This document shows positions 52,747 to 61,736 of a stretch of 64,000 nt of DNA, in pieces; position 1 is the stretch's first letter, and every line of letters starts with the position of its first letter. This stretch comes from BAIKAL-G1 sp943370385. Its GTDB lineage: Bacteria; Cyanobacteriota; Cyanobacteriia; PCC-6307; Cyanobiaceae. The notes under the pieces were generated by a model, which worked only from the letters and a program-made list of their open reading frames with translations, did not search any database and was not told the origin of the DNA. A program made the position numbers and the translations under genes. Location: the NCBI GenBank assembly GCA_943370385.1, contig CALRQT020000002.1, forward strand, positions 124,001 to 188,000. The letters are read 5' to 3'.

Positions 52747-54201
52747 GTGACCCTGCGGCTCACCAACTCCCTCACCCGCCGCAGCGAACCGTTTGAGCCG
52801 CTGCAAGCCGGCCAGGTGTCGATGTATTGCTGTGGGGTCACGGTCTACGACCTTTGCCACCTGGGCCACGCCCGCAGTTACATCGCCTGGGACGTGCTGC
52901 GCCGCTACCTGCTCTGGAGCGGCTACCAGGTGACGTTCGTCCAGAACTACACCGACATCGACGACAAGATCCTCAAACGGGCCGCCGAGGAAGGCAGCTC
53001 CATGGAGGTGGTGAGTGAGCGCAATATTGACGCCTTTGTGGCCGATATGGCCGCCCTCAACATCCTGCCGGCCGATCGCATGCCCCGGGCCACCCAGAGC
53101 CTCGATGCGATCCGCGACCTGATTGGCGAATTGCAAGCCAAGGGGGCGGCCTATGGCGCCGATGGCGATGTCTATTTCGCCGTGATGAAACACGCCGGCT
53201 ACGGCAAACTCTCGGGCCGCGATCTCTCGGAGCAACAGCAGAATGCCGATGGCCGGGTTACTGGGATTGAGGAAGCCCGCAAGCACCATCCCTTTGATTT
53301 TGCGCTCTGGAAAGGGGCCAAACCGGGCGAGCCCAGTTTTCCCTCCCCCTGGGGGCCCGGTCGCCCGGGTTGGCATATCGAATGCTCGGCCATGGTGCGC
53401 CAGGAACTGGGAGACACGATTGATCTCCATCTCGGCGGCGCCGATCTGATTTTCCCCCACCACGAAAACGAGATTGCCCAGTCGGAGGCGGCCACGGGCA
53501 AGCCCCTGGCCCGCTGGTGGCTGCACAACGGCATGGTCAATGTGGGCGGCGAAAAGATGTCCAAATCCCTGGGCAACTTCACCACCATCCGGGCGCTGCT
53601 GGCCAGTGGCGTCAGCCCCATGGGCCTGCGCCTGTTTGTGCTTCAGGCCCACTACCGCAAGCCGCTTGATTTCACCCAGGAGGCCCTGGCCGCGGCGGCC
53701 ACCGGTTGGAAGGGCCTTAACGCGGCCTTGCAACTGTCGGCCCAGCTGGAGAAAGAACCCGGAAGCGATGGGCTCCAGGGGGCAGCGAGTTCCCTGACGG
53801 AGGCTCGCCTGCGCTTCGCCGCGGCCATGGACGACGACCTCAACACCTCCGCGGCCCTGGCCGCGCTGTTCGAATTGGCTAAACCCCTGCGTTCCTTGGC
53901 CAATCGCAGCGAGCGGGGTGACGCCCAGGCCGCTAGCGAGGCCAAAGTGTTGCAAGCCGAGGCCAGGCTGTTGCTGGAGCTGGCCAGCGTTCTCGGCCTC
54001 AAACCGGAAGCCGAATCAGGCCCTTACTTTGGCGCAACTGGCCCGAACGCAGCCGAAATTGCGGCCCAGATTGCAGCCCGCCAGGCGGCCAAGGCGGCAA
54101 AAAACTATGGCGAAGCCGATCGAATTCGCGCCAGCTTGTTAGATCAAGGCATTGAATTGATCGATAAACCCGGCGGCTTGACCGAGTGGCTGCGGAGCTG
54201 A
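52747..54201 (+). CDS. cysS: Cysteinyl-tRNA synthetase
   Basis: Class I synthetase of 484 residues that charges tRNA-Cys. The HIGH motif reads HLGHARS (near residue 38), KMSKS is intact (EKMSKSLGN, near residue 270), and zinc ligands are present in CCGVTVYDL, the GWHIECSAM motif and HHENEIAQSE. The product starts at a GTG (52747). It is independent of the IS481 remnant just upstream and has normal high GC. Confidence 0.97.
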   Translation: MTLRLTNSLTRRSEPFEPLQAGQVSMYCCGVTVYDLCHLGHARSYIAWDVLRRYLLWSGYQVTFVQNYTDIDDKILKRAAEEGSSMEVVSERNIDAFVADMAALNILPADRMPRATQSLDAIRDLIGELQAKGAAYGADGDVYFAVMKHAGYGKLSGRDLSEQQQNADGRVTGIEEARKHHPFDFALWKGAKPGEPSFPSPWGPGRPGWHIECSAMVRQELGDTIDLHLGGADLIFPHHENEIAQSEAATGKPLARWWLHNGMVNVGGEKMSKSLGNFTTIRALLASGVSPMGLRLFVLQAHYRKPLDFTQEALAAAATGWKGLNAALQLSAQLEKEPGSDGLQGAASSLTEARLRFAAAMDDDLNTSAALAALFELAKPLRSLANRSERGDAQAASEAKVLQAEARLLLELASVLGLKPEAESGPYFGATGPNAAEIAAQIAARQAAKAAKNYGEADRIRASLLDQGIELIDKPGGLTEWLRS

Positions 54202-54303
54202 TGGGCTGAGCGGCGAGCAACGCTTGACCAAGTGCTCGAATCACCAAGTGCTCGAAGCCCACATCAACACCAGGCCCAAAGCACCGGTGCCTCTGGGGGT
54301 GAT

Positions 54304-54546
54304 TTAGTCCAAGTCGGGTTTAATGGCCGGGGCCTTTTGGCCCTCCATCATCTTCTCGATCTTGCGGATGCGCACCAAGGTGGTACTCCACACCTCCTTC
54401 TGAAACCCCGGCGGACACTGCTCCACCATCGCTTCCAGCGGTTCGCCCCGCTCAAAAGCTTCCCAAAGCTGGGTCTCCAGCTTGGCCCGCTCGATGAAAT
54501 TCCAGCGCTGCAGCAGGCCTTGCAGGTTGGTTAGGAACGTGCTCAT
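54304..54546 (-). CDS. Small conserved hypothetical protein
   Basis: The 80-residue product is mainly helical and charged (MSTFLTNLQGLLQRWNF, then KEVWSTTLVRIRKIEKMMEGQ). It has no signal or membrane segment and no cysteine pair. Not a named family to me. It is convergent with cysS and divergent from dxr. Confidence 0.65.
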   Translation of the reverse strand: MSTFLTNLQGLLQRWNFIERAKLETQLWEAFERGEPLEAMVEQCPPGFQKEVWSTTLVRIRKIEKMMEGQKAPAIKPDLD

Positions 54547-54629
54547 GGGGGCAGCCCCAACCGGTGGGTGGAAACGGGCTCCCAGTTAAGCCTTTCCTGG
54601 GCTGCCGGCCGGCCCGGGGCCCGGGCTGC

Positions 54630-55922
54630 ATGCCCGGTGGGAGACTGGCTACCACCGTTGCCGATCCGCCTGTGAAAGCCCTCAGCGTGCTGGGATCCAC
54701 GGGCTCGATCGGCACCCAGACCCTGGAGATCGTTGAGGACTTCCCCGATCGCTTCCGCGTGGTGGCCCTCACCGCCGGCCGCAACCTCGACCTGCTGATG
54801 GGCCAAATCCAGCGCCATCGCCCCGAGGTGGTGGCCCTGGCCGATGGCGACTTGGTGGCGGTTCTGCGGGAGCGCCTGCTGGCCCTCGATCCCCAGGACC
54901 GCCCGTCCCCCTTCCCTGAATTACTGGGCGGCTCCGACGGCCTCTGCGCCGCCGCCGCCTGGCCCACGGCCGATCTGGTTGTCACCGGCATCGTCGGCTG
55001 CGCCGGCCTGCTGCCCACCCTGGCGGCGATCCGGGCCGGCAAGGACCTGGCCCTGGCCAACAAGGAAACCCTGATCGCCGCCGGGCCGGTGGTGCTGCCG
55101 GAGCTGGCCCGCTCCGGCTCGCGGCTGCTGCCGGCCGATTCCGAGCACTCCGCCATCTTCCAGTGCCTGCAGGGCACCCCCTGGGCCGATACGGCCCGGC
55201 TCTCCACCGGAATCCCCACCCCCGGCCTGCGCCGCATCCAGCTCACCGCTTCCGGGGGCGCCTTCCGCGATTGGGATGCCGCCGATTTGGTCAAGGCCAC
55301 CGTGGCCGATGCCACCAGCCATCCCAACTGGAGCATGGGCCGCAAGATCACGGTCGATAGCGCCAGCTTGATGAATAAGGGCCTCGAAGTGATCGAGGCC
55401 CACTACCTGTTTGGCCTCGATTACGACGAGATCGAAATCATCATCCACCCCCAATCGATCATCCATTCGATGGTGGAACTGGCCGATTCCTCGGTGCTCG
55501 CCCAGCTGGGCTGGCCCGACATGAAACTACCGATCCTTTACTGCCTCAGCTGGCCCGAGCGCCTGGAAACCCCCTGGCGCCGCCTGGATCTCACCGAGGT
55601 GGGCCAGCTCACGTTCCGCCAGCCCGATCCCGCCAAATACCCCTGCATGCAGCTGGCCTATGCGGCCGGCCGGGCCGGGGGCACCATGCCCGCGGCCATG
55701 AACGCTGCCAACGAAGAAGCCGTGGCCCTGTTCCTCGATGAGCAGATCGCCTTCGTGGACATTCCCAAGCTGATTGAGCGGGTCTGTGATCGCCACCGGG
55801 TTGACCTCAAGGCCGACCCCGCCCTGGCCGATGTGCTGGCCACGGATGCCTGGGCCCGCCAGGCCGTGCGCGAAGCTGCAGCCCAATCAGGCGCCAGCCC
55901 GGTGGTGGTGGCGGTCGGTTGA
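54630..55922 (+). CDS. dxr: 1-deoxy-D-xylulose-5-phosphate reductoisomerase
   Basis: DXR makes MEP from DXP with NADPH in the isoprenoid pathway. Motifs: nucleotide-binding LGSTGSIGTQTLEI at the N-terminus, LANKETLI, PADSEHSAIFQCL, LTASGGAF, WSMGRKITVDSASLMNKG and PQSIIHSMVE. The ATG at 54630 gives 430 residues; a GTG at 54672 (MKALSVLGSTGSIG) lies at the usual start of this enzyme and may be real. An ATG before 54630 adds only low-complexity sequence. Followed by a ferredoxin-like gene. Confidence 0.96.
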   Translation: MPGGRLATTVADPPVKALSVLGSTGSIGTQTLEIVEDFPDRFRVVALTAGRNLDLLMGQIQRHRPEVVALADGDLVAVLRERLLALDPQDRPSPFPELLGGSDGLCAAAAWPTADLVVTGIVGCAGLLPTLAAIRAGKDLALANKETLIAAGPVVLPELARSGSRLLPADSEHSAIFQCLQGTPWADTARLSTGIPTPGLRRIQLTASGGAFRDWDAADLVKATVADATSHPNWSMGRKITVDSASLMNKGLEVIEAHYLFGLDYDEIEIIIHPQSIIHSMVELADSSVLAQLGWPDMKLPILYCLSWPERLETPWRRLDLTEVGQLTFRQPDPAKYPCMQLAYAAGRAGGTMPAAMNAANEEAVALFLDEQIAFVDIPKLIERVCDRHRVDLKADPALADVLATDAWARQAVREAAAQSGASPVVVAVG

Positions 55923-55972
55923 CTTGACGTGTTGAACGGCCCGCTTGCCCTGCCTGATCGAACTCCCCGATC

Positions 55973-56323
55973 GTGATTGCCCACCACCTGCTGCTCTGCG
56001 CCACCCCCACCAAGAACCTCTGTTGCCCGGCGGATCCGGCGGTGGGGCTGGCCAGCTGGGAGCGGCTCAAGGTCCTGGTGCGGGAGCTGGGCCTCGAGAC
56101 CCCTGGCCGCACCGGCGGCATCGTGCTGCGCACCAAGGCCGACTGCCTGCGCATTTGCCGGGAGGGCCCGATCCTGTTGATCTGGCCCGAGGGCATCGTT
56201 TACGGCGGCGTCACGCCAGAGCGCATCGAGCGGATCGTGAAGGAGCATGTGGTCGGCGGCCAGCCCGTCGAGGCCTGGATTGTGCAGCGACATCCGTTCG
56301 CGGGCCTGCCAGCGCAACCCTGA
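55973..56323 (+). CDS. (2Fe-2S) ferredoxin domain-containing protein
   Basis: The 116-residue product begins MIAHHLLLCATPTKNLCCP and contains DCLRICREGPILLIWPEGIVYGG (in part: RICREGPILLIWPEG), which has the cysteine spacing of thioredoxin-like [2Fe-2S] proteins. Such genes commonly accompany dxr in cyanobacteria. It starts at a GTG 50 bases downstream of dxr. An electron role in isoprenoid metabolism is plausible, because IspG and IspH need reductant, but unproven. Confidence 0.82.
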   Translation: MIAHHLLLCATPTKNLCCPADPAVGLASWERLKVLVRELGLETPGRTGGIVLRTKADCLRICREGPILLIWPEGIVYGGVTPERIERIVKEHVVGGQPVEAWIVQRHPFAGLPAQP

Positions 56324-56400
56324 CGCCAACAGCTCAGTGCTCCCTGCTCAGCGTTCAGTCCCTGCGCCGGGCTAGGCGGGGCTTGCGGGCCATAGCCCCG

Positions 56401-57576
56401 CTAGTCGGCTCCTCCCACCAGCCGGGCCAACCAGGCCAGCACCAGCCGATCGCTCCAGCTGGCCCTGCCTGGATCCCCCTGGCCATGGAAACCGTTGTGG
56501 CCGCCACCAGGGGTGATCAGCACGGCTGAGTTGTCATGAATGGGCGCCCAGGTTGTCTCGGCATGGGCCAAGGCGGCTCCAAGGGCCTCGGTGCCACCCG
56601 CGGGCACCCAGGGGTCATCGCTCGCTTGTAGCCAGAGGCTGGGCGGCAGGCCAGGCCCCAGGCCCGGGCCACCCTGGAGCAGCCGTGCCAGGGGACTGGC
56701 CTCGGCGTAGTAGGCGTCCACCGAGGGGTACCCCCAGCGGGGCGCCGTGATCTGGGCATCAAAACTGCGAATCGTTGGCGCGGGCCCGCCTGGGCCCCCA
56801 TCCCAGCCATCAGGAGCCTCGGCCCGGGCCTCGCCGCGCACCTGCTGATGCAGCCGCCGTAGCAGCCAGCGTTGGTAGAGCCGGTTGCGGGGCTGGTCAA
56901 TCTGGGCCGAGCAGGCCACCAGATCCAGGGGGCTACTGACGCAGGCCAGCCCATCGAGGCGGGGCAAGGCACCGGGGCTTGGCGATGGCGAGCCCAGGGG
57001 ATCCTCGGCCAGGCAGCCATTCAGCAACACGGTTCCGCCCAGGGAGAGGCCCACCGCCAGCAGGGGGCGCCCTGCGGCCAGCTGGCGTGCCTGGGCGAGT
57101 AAGGGCAGGAGGTCGCGATTGCACTGGGCGGCGTAGGAGCCCCGAGCGAAGGGCCGGCTAGGACCAGCGCCTCGCAGGTTGGGCCGCAGCACGGCAAAGC
57201 CGTTCCTCTGCAGGAGCTGCCCCAGGCGCCGCACCCCGGGGGCCTGGCTCGAGCCGCCCAGGCCGTGGAGCACCAACACCAGGCCCTTGGCTTGGCCGAG
57301 ATCAGCCCCCGACCCTTGGGGCTGGTTCAAGGGCCGATGCGAGGGCGTTTCAGGGGATTGGTGGGCTGGCTGACCAACTTGCTGATGAAGGGGGCGATCC
57401 AGGAATGACAACAGCTGGTCGCCTTGCCCAAGCTCCGTCAGCACCGGCTCGCCCGGATCGGGCCCGGGGGCAGCCGTCCGCAGGGTGTCGCGCAGGGTCT
57501 GGAGGTCGGCGCCCCACCAGGGAAAGCGCGCCCGAAACGGGGGTAGACCCAGCTCGGCGGCCAGGGACGACTTCAA
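56401..57576 (-). CDS. Alpha/beta hydrolase, YheT family
   Basis: The 391-residue hydrolase has the nucleophile elbow VGLSLGGT, LHGLGGSSQAPG before it, a family LRGAGPSRP segment, the acid in ASDDPWVP and the catalytic His in GGGHNGFHG, all typical of YheT-like esterases. The frame is open to 57702, but that extension approaches the pntB terminator; a TTG at 57576 (MKSSLAAELGLPPFRARF) gives the familiar N-terminus. Substrate unknown. Confidence 0.85.
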   Translation of the reverse strand: MKSSLAAELGLPPFRARFPWWGADLQTLRDTLRTAAPGPDPGEPVLTELGQGDQLLSFLDRPLHQQVGQPAHQSPETPSHRPLNQPQGSGADLGQAKGLVLVLHGLGGSSQAPGVRRLGQLLQRNGFAVLRPNLRGAGPSRPFARGSYAAQCNRDLLPLLAQARQLAAGRPLLAVGLSLGGTVLLNGCLAEDPLGSPSPSPGALPRLDGLACVSSPLDLVACSAQIDQPRNRLYQRWLLRRLHQQVRGEARAEAPDGWDGGPGGPAPTIRSFDAQITAPRWGYPSVDAYYAEASPLARLLQGGPGLGPGLPPSLWLQASDDPWVPAGGTEALGAALAHAETTWAPIHDNSAVLITPGGGHNGFHGQGDPGRASWSDRLVLAWLARLVGGAD

Positions 57577-57704
57577 GGCAAGACGATCGCTTGGGCATGG
57601 CAGCTTGCCAGCAAGCCCGCCCGATGGGCCCACCCGGGCAACCCCCTTCCCGCGAGGGGGCGATCGCCCTGGGCCAGTCCTGCGGAGTGGATCCCTGCCC
57701 AATC

Positions 57705-57739
57705 AAAAAGGGCGGTGCCCCTTGAAAGAGGCACCGCCC
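57705..57739 (-). terminator. Rho-independent terminator of the pntAB operon
   Basis: A ten-base-pair GC-rich stem (57710-57719 with 57730-57739, GGGCGGTGCC) is followed on the minus strand by TTTTT. It is 67-100 bases downstream of the pntB stop and points to transcription ending here. Confidence 0.9.
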
Positions 57740-57805
57740 ATCCACCGATCAACAGCTGATTAACAGGCCGGGCCACGGGCGCTCAGCGGCCCGAAGCCCA
57801 GGGCC

Positions 57806-59212
57806 TCAAACCGCCGCCAGGGCCTTTTTGCCCACTCCCAGGCCGCGCAGCTCGGTGATCAGGCCATTGAGCACCGCCTTGGCATCGCCGAAGACCATGG
57901 CGGTCTGGGGCAGCTCAAACAGGCCGTTCTTGATGCCGGCGTAGCCAGCACCCAGGCCCCGTTTCACCACATACACCGAGCGGGCCTGGTCCACCTCGAG
58001 CACGGGCATGCCGAACAGGGGGCTGCTGGGGTCGTTTTTGGCCTGGGGATTCACCACGTCATTGGCCCCGAGCACGATCACCACATCGGTGCGCGGAAAC
58101 TCGGGGTTGATCACGTCCATCTCCACCAGCTGGTCGTAGGGCACATCGGCTTCGGCCAGCAGCACGTTCATATGGCCGGGCATGCGGCCCGCCACCGGGT
58201 GGATCGCGTAGCTCACCTCCACGCCATGGCCTTCCAGTAGGCGGGCCAGTTCCCGCAGGCTGTGCTGGGCCTGGGCCACGGCCAGGCCGTAGCCGGGCAC
58301 AAACACCACCCGCTCGGCCTGCTCCAGGGCCATGGCGCATTCCTCGGCGCTGCAGCTGGTGATGCGGCCGTAAGACTCCGCTTCCTTCTTCTCGCCAGTG
58401 CCGGCGCCAGCGCTGGCACCGAGGGCCCCACCAAACAGCACCGAGGTGAGCGAGCGGTTCATGGCCGTGCACATCACCTGGGTGAGGATCAGGCCGGCGG
58501 CGCCCACCATCGCGCCCGCCACGATCAGCAGGGCACTGCCCACCACAAAGCCGGCGGCGGCGGCGGCCACCCCGGAATAGGAGTTGAGCAGCGAAATCAC
58601 CACCGGCATGTCGGCCCCGCCGATCGGCAGGGTCAGGCCGATGCCCAGCAGCAGGGCCAGAACCGTCAAGGGCGCCAGGCCCCAGGGCTGGCCCAGCACC
58701 ACCACCACGCAGCATGCCAGGCAGGCCAGGGCCAGGGTGATGTTGACGGCGTGGCGGGCCTGGCGCTGGGTCCAGGCCGGCGTATCGAGCCATTCCTGCA
58801 ACTTGGCCATGGCCACCAGCGAGCCGCTAAAGGTGATCGAGCCCACCAACACGGAGGCCAACACCGACACGGTCGCCAGCAGGCCCATGGGTCCGGGCAG
58901 GCCCACGGCCCCGAGGGCCACCAGCAGGGAGGCCATGCCACCACAGCCGTTGAACAGGGCCACGGTTTCGGGCATGGCGGTCATGGGCACCCGCAGGGCC
59001 AGCACCACCCCAATGCCGCCACCGACGGCCAGGCCGCCCAGCATCCAGGGCCAGCCGGCCAGGCCTTGGCTCACCAGCAGGCCCACCACCGCCAGGCCAA
59101 TGGCCAGGGCGGCGAGGCCGTTGGCCATGCGGGCGGTGCGCAATTTGGCCAATCCGCGCAGGCCCAGGGCCAGCAGCAGGACGGCGCTGAGATCAAGCAG
59201 TAACTGGTTCAA
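57806..59212 (-). CDS. pntB: NAD(P) transhydrogenase subunit beta
   Basis: PntB carries membrane helices and the NADP(H)-binding domain III of the proton-pumping transhydrogenase. The 468-residue product has several helices in its first 260 residues (MNQLLLDLSAVLLLALGLRG), then the NADP domain with VVFVPGYGLAVAQAQH, GRMPGHMNVLLAEADVPYD and VIVLGANDVVNP. The start overlaps the pntA2 stop by four bases. Last gene of a three-gene operon. Confidence 0.96.
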   Translation of the reverse strand: MNQLLLDLSAVLLLALGLRGLAKLRTARMANGLAALAIGLAVVGLLVSQGLAGWPWMLGGLAVGGGIGVVLALRVPMTAMPETVALFNGCGGMASLLVALGAVGLPGPMGLLATVSVLASVLVGSITFSGSLVAMAKLQEWLDTPAWTQRQARHAVNITLALACLACCVVVVLGQPWGLAPLTVLALLLGIGLTLPIGGADMPVVISLLNSYSGVAAAAAGFVVGSALLIVAGAMVGAAGLILTQVMCTAMNRSLTSVLFGGALGASAGAGTGEKKEAESYGRITSCSAEECAMALEQAERVVFVPGYGLAVAQAQHSLRELARLLEGHGVEVSYAIHPVAGRMPGHMNVLLAEADVPYDQLVEMDVINPEFPRTDVVIVLGANDVVNPQAKNDPSSPLFGMPVLEVDQARSVYVVKRGLGAGYAGIKNGLFELPQTAMVFGDAKAVLNGLITELRGLGVGKKALAAV

Positions 59213-59505
59213 GCGGCACCTCCGCGGCGGCGGAACATGGCGAGCATGCGGTCGGTGACCAGGAAGCCACCAATCACGTTGAAGAGGGCAAAGCCCAGGG
59301 CCACGGCCCCAAGCGCTTGCAAGGGCGGTGAGGGGGCCTGGCCGATCAGGGCCAGGGCAGCCAGCAGGGTGATGCCGCTGATGGCATTCGCCCCAGACAT
59401 CAGCGGTGTGTGCAGTGTGGGGGGCACCTTGCCGATCAGCTCGAAGCCCAGGAGGCTGCCGAGCAGCAACACCCAGAGGGCCTCGTTGAGGGAAAAGTCG
59501 CTCAT
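59209..59505 (-). CDS. pntA2: NAD(P) transhydrogenase subunit alpha, membrane part
   Basis: A 98-residue membrane protein with three helices (LNEALWVLLLGSLLGFELIG; PLMSGANAISGITLLAALAL; AVALGFALFNVIGGFLVTDR) that corresponds to the C-terminal membrane domain of E. coli PntA. Split alpha subunits are usual in cyanobacteria. It overlaps both neighbours by four bases. The ATG at 59505 (MSDFSLNEALW) is preferred over 59550. Confidence 0.94.
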   Translation of the reverse strand: MSDFSLNEALWVLLLGSLLGFELIGKVPPTLHTPLMSGANAISGITLLAALALIGQAPSPPLQALGAVALGFALFNVIGGFLVTDRMLAMFRRRGGAA

Positions 59506-60671
59506 GCCGCCACCTCCTGGGCCACGGGGCTGAGGTCGGCGCGCCGGCACTGGCCCTGGTGGGTTATTAGGCAGGGATCAATCAAGGGATCCTCCGGATC
59601 GAGCTGGGCCAGGCCGCCTTGCTTGAGCACGTACTCGAGCAGGGCCGCCAGGTTGCGGGCGTAAAGGGAGCTGGCATGGAAGGGCACCGAAGCCGGCAGG
59701 TTGCCGGCGCCAATCACGCGCACGCCTTCCACCACGGTTTCCTGGTCTGGCTGGCTGGCGGCGCAGTTGCCGCCCTGGGCCACGGCCAGGTCCATCACCA
59801 CGGCCCCGGGCCGCAGCAGGCCGAGCATGGCGCGGGTGATGAGCAGGGGGGCGGGCTTGCCTGGCACCAGGGCCGTGGTGATCACCACATCGGCCTCGGC
59901 CAGGTGGGGCGCCAGCAGCTGGCGCTGGGCCTCCAGGAACACGGCACCCGCCTCCTTGGCGTAGCCGCCCGCTTCGCCGGGGCTTTGCTCCATCACCGGA
60001 GGTTCAATGAAGCGGGCGCCGAGGGATTCCACCTGTTCCCGGGCGGCCGGGCGCACATCGCTCACCTTGACCAGGGCTCCGAGCCGGCGGGCCGTGGCCA
60101 CGGCCTGCAGGCCCGCCACGCCGGCCCCAAGCACCACCACCTTGGCTGGCTGCACCGTGCCGGCGGCGGTCATCAGCATGGGGAAGAAGCGATCCAGGGC
60201 CGCTGCGGCCTGGAGGGCGGCCTTGTAGCCGGCGATGTTGGCCTGGGAGGAGAGGGCATCCATGGCCTGGGCCCGGCTGATGCGCGGCAGCAGCTCCAGG
60301 GCCATGGCCGAGAGCTTGCGCTCCAGCAGGGTGCCGACCAGGTCCCGGTTGGCAAAGGGATCGAGCAGGCCCAGGACCAGGGCGCCAGGCCGTAGCTGGG
60401 CCAGGCCCGGCCCAGCTCCGGCCTGGGGGGCCTGGACGGCCAGGAGCACATCGGCCCCGGCCCAGCGATCGGCTGCCTCGGCAGCGGTGCCATCGAAGAG
60501 CGCGGCCCCAGCGTCGCCATAGGCGCCATCCGGGTAACCGGCGGCCTGGCCGGCCCCCTGCTCCACCTGCACGCTGCAGCCCAGGCCGACGAGCCGTTTC
60601 ACCGTTTCCGGTGTGGCCGCCACCCGCGTTTCCCCGGCCCGCCGTTCGCGGGCAATTAAGACAGTTGTCAA
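59502..60671 (-). CDS. pntA1: NAD(P) transhydrogenase subunit alpha, NAD domain
   Basis: The 389-residue soluble subunit carries domain I, which binds NAD(H): IARERRAGETRVAATPETV at the start and VVVLGAGVAGLQAVATARRLG for the nucleotide fold, with VITTALVPGKPAPLLIT later. Start is a TTG at 60671 with an AAGGAGAG ribosome site eight bases upstream; the frame remains open to 60854, but that part does not resemble PntA. First gene of the operon. Confidence 0.94.
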   Translation of the reverse strand: MTTVLIARERRAGETRVAATPETVKRLVGLGCSVQVEQGAGQAAGYPDGAYGDAGAALFDGTAAEAADRWAGADVLLAVQAPQAGAGPGLAQLRPGALVLGLLDPFANRDLVGTLLERKLSAMALELLPRISRAQAMDALSSQANIAGYKAALQAAAALDRFFPMLMTAAGTVQPAKVVVLGAGVAGLQAVATARRLGALVKVSDVRPAAREQVESLGARFIEPPVMEQSPGEAGGYAKEAGAVFLEAQRQLLAPHLAEADVVITTALVPGKPAPLLITRAMLGLLRPGAVVMDLAVAQGGNCAASQPDQETVVEGVRVIGAGNLPASVPFHASSLYARNLAALLEYVLKQGGLAQLDPEDPLIDPCLITHQGQCRRADLSPVAQEVAA

Positions 60672-60843
60672 ACCAAGCTCTCCTTGAGCTGTCCATTCAG
60701 TGATCGTCACTGGCTCCTGACAAGACAAGCGATCCAGCTCAATTGTTCGCAGACCAGCACAATTGCCGCTCCTGGCCCTTGCCCTGTTGCCCGGAGTTCG
60801 GGGCCTGGCTAGGCCATGGTCTGTCCTTTGCGTCCCTTTCCCC

Positions 60844-61425
60844 ATGGCGATCACGGCGGTCGAATGCCCCGATGGCGTCTGCCACAGTCACCACGGCGGC
60901 CATGCGGTGGAGCGCGAAGTCCTGCGCGACAACCTGCACGCCCACGGCTCCGACTGGTGCGAGCGCCTGGCCGAACGGGTCTATGAAATTTCTGTTGATA
61001 GCTTTTGCCAAACGGTGATGCCCAACCTGCAGCAGCAGGGCTGGCAGCGCCGTCACCTTGATTGGGAGTTCAAGCTCAACGAGGAACCGGCCGAGGTGGA
61101 GCGCACCGTCGTGGACGGGGCCATCAATGCGATGGAAAGCTTCCTGCGCAGCACCGAAGTGCAACGCCTGTTCGTTAAGGAACTGGTGCAGGGCACCCTG
61201 GCCGAAGCCGACCAGAACAGCCTGCGCGGCAAGGCTGTGCGCCACCTGATTGAGCAGGAACTGATCAGCCACCTCACCAGCCAGCGCCAGGCCCTGGTTG
61301 AGCGCATGGCCGCCGTGCTGATCGAAACCGCAGGCGCTCCCCAGGAGTTGGCCCGCCAGGTGGCGAGCGAAGGGGTTGATGAGGTGCAGCACCTCCTGGT
61401 TAACCACGCCGAAGCGATCGGTTGA
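60844..61425 (+). CDS. Conserved hypothetical protein
   Basis: The 193-residue product starts MAITAVECPDGVCHSHHGG, with two cysteines and a His cluster that could bind metal, and continues as a helical protein (ERLAERVYEISVDSFCQTVMP; LRSTEVQRLFVKELVQGTLA). I recall similar proteins in other picocyanobacteria, but no named family. The upstream start at 60763 adds 27 residues that look like non-coding sequence. Divergent from pntA1. Confidence 0.72.
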   Translation: MAITAVECPDGVCHSHHGGHAVEREVLRDNLHAHGSDWCERLAERVYEISVDSFCQTVMPNLQQQGWQRRHLDWEFKLNEEPAEVERTVVDGAINAMESFLRSTEVQRLFVKELVQGTLAEADQNSLRGKAVRHLIEQELISHLTSQRQALVERMAAVLIETAGAPQELARQVASEGVDEVQHLLVNHAEAIG

Positions 61426-61434
61426 ACGGCCCAG

Positions 61435-61469
61435 GGCGCCGAAGCTTTTCCCAGAGTTGCTTCGGCGCC
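61435..61469 (+). terminator. Hairpin downstream of the hypothetical gene
   Basis: A perfect 11-base-pair stem (61435-61445 with 61459-61469, GGCGCCGAAGC) begins nine bases after the stop codon of the 60844-61425 gene. A run of T is missing on the 3' side, so it is a candidate terminator or 3' stabiliser. Confidence 0.5.
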
Positions 61470-61479
61470 TATAGATGAA

Positions 61480-61690
61480 GCCCACCAAGGATCAAGGAGT
61501 AGGCGATAAAGGCTGCTTTTGAGTGGTCATCCAGCTTGGTCGTGCATGGCCAAGCTGGTGGTCCTACCCAACGGCCCAGGGCAACCCTTGTTTAGGGCCT
61601 AGGGCTGGTTTTGATGGCAATGCAAGTGCTGCAAAGATCGCTTCTAAGCTGTGAAGCTTTTCCAACCCAGGCGTGAGCCTGGGTTTTTGT
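61480..61690 (+). ncRNA. Candidate small non-coding RNA ended by a strong terminator
   Basis: The stretch has no open frame that looks coding. It contains a nine-base-pair hairpin (CCAGCTTGG at 61531, CCAAGCTGG at 61550) and finishes at a canonical intrinsic terminator (61664-61685 plus T-run). The previous gene already has its own hairpin at 61435-61469, so this terminator may end a separate short transcript. I cannot match it to known cyanobacterial RNAs (6S, tmRNA, SRP, RNase P, Yfr1). The 5' end is a guess. Confidence 0.3.
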
Positions 61691-61692
61691 TT
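61664..61692 (+). terminator. Intrinsic terminator
   Basis: Stem AACCCAGGC (61664-61672), loop GTGA, GCCTGGGTT (61677-61685), followed by a T-rich tract TTTTTGTTT (61684-61692). The best plus-strand terminator in the window. No annotated plus-strand gene ends just before it. Confidence 0.9.
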
Positions 61693-61736
61693 GGCTCATG
61701 CCAGGAGCTCCGCTCCGATGGACGCCTGCAGCCCAT

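Noticed and set aside
58262..59203. Plus-strand frame of 313 codons antisense to pntB.
   Set aside because: Extremely His/Gln/Gly-rich antisense shadow; pntB is firm.
61480..61690. Identification as 6S RNA, tmRNA, SRP RNA or RNase P RNA.
   Set aside because: None of the conserved segments of these RNAs could be recognised; only an unassigned candidate is reported.
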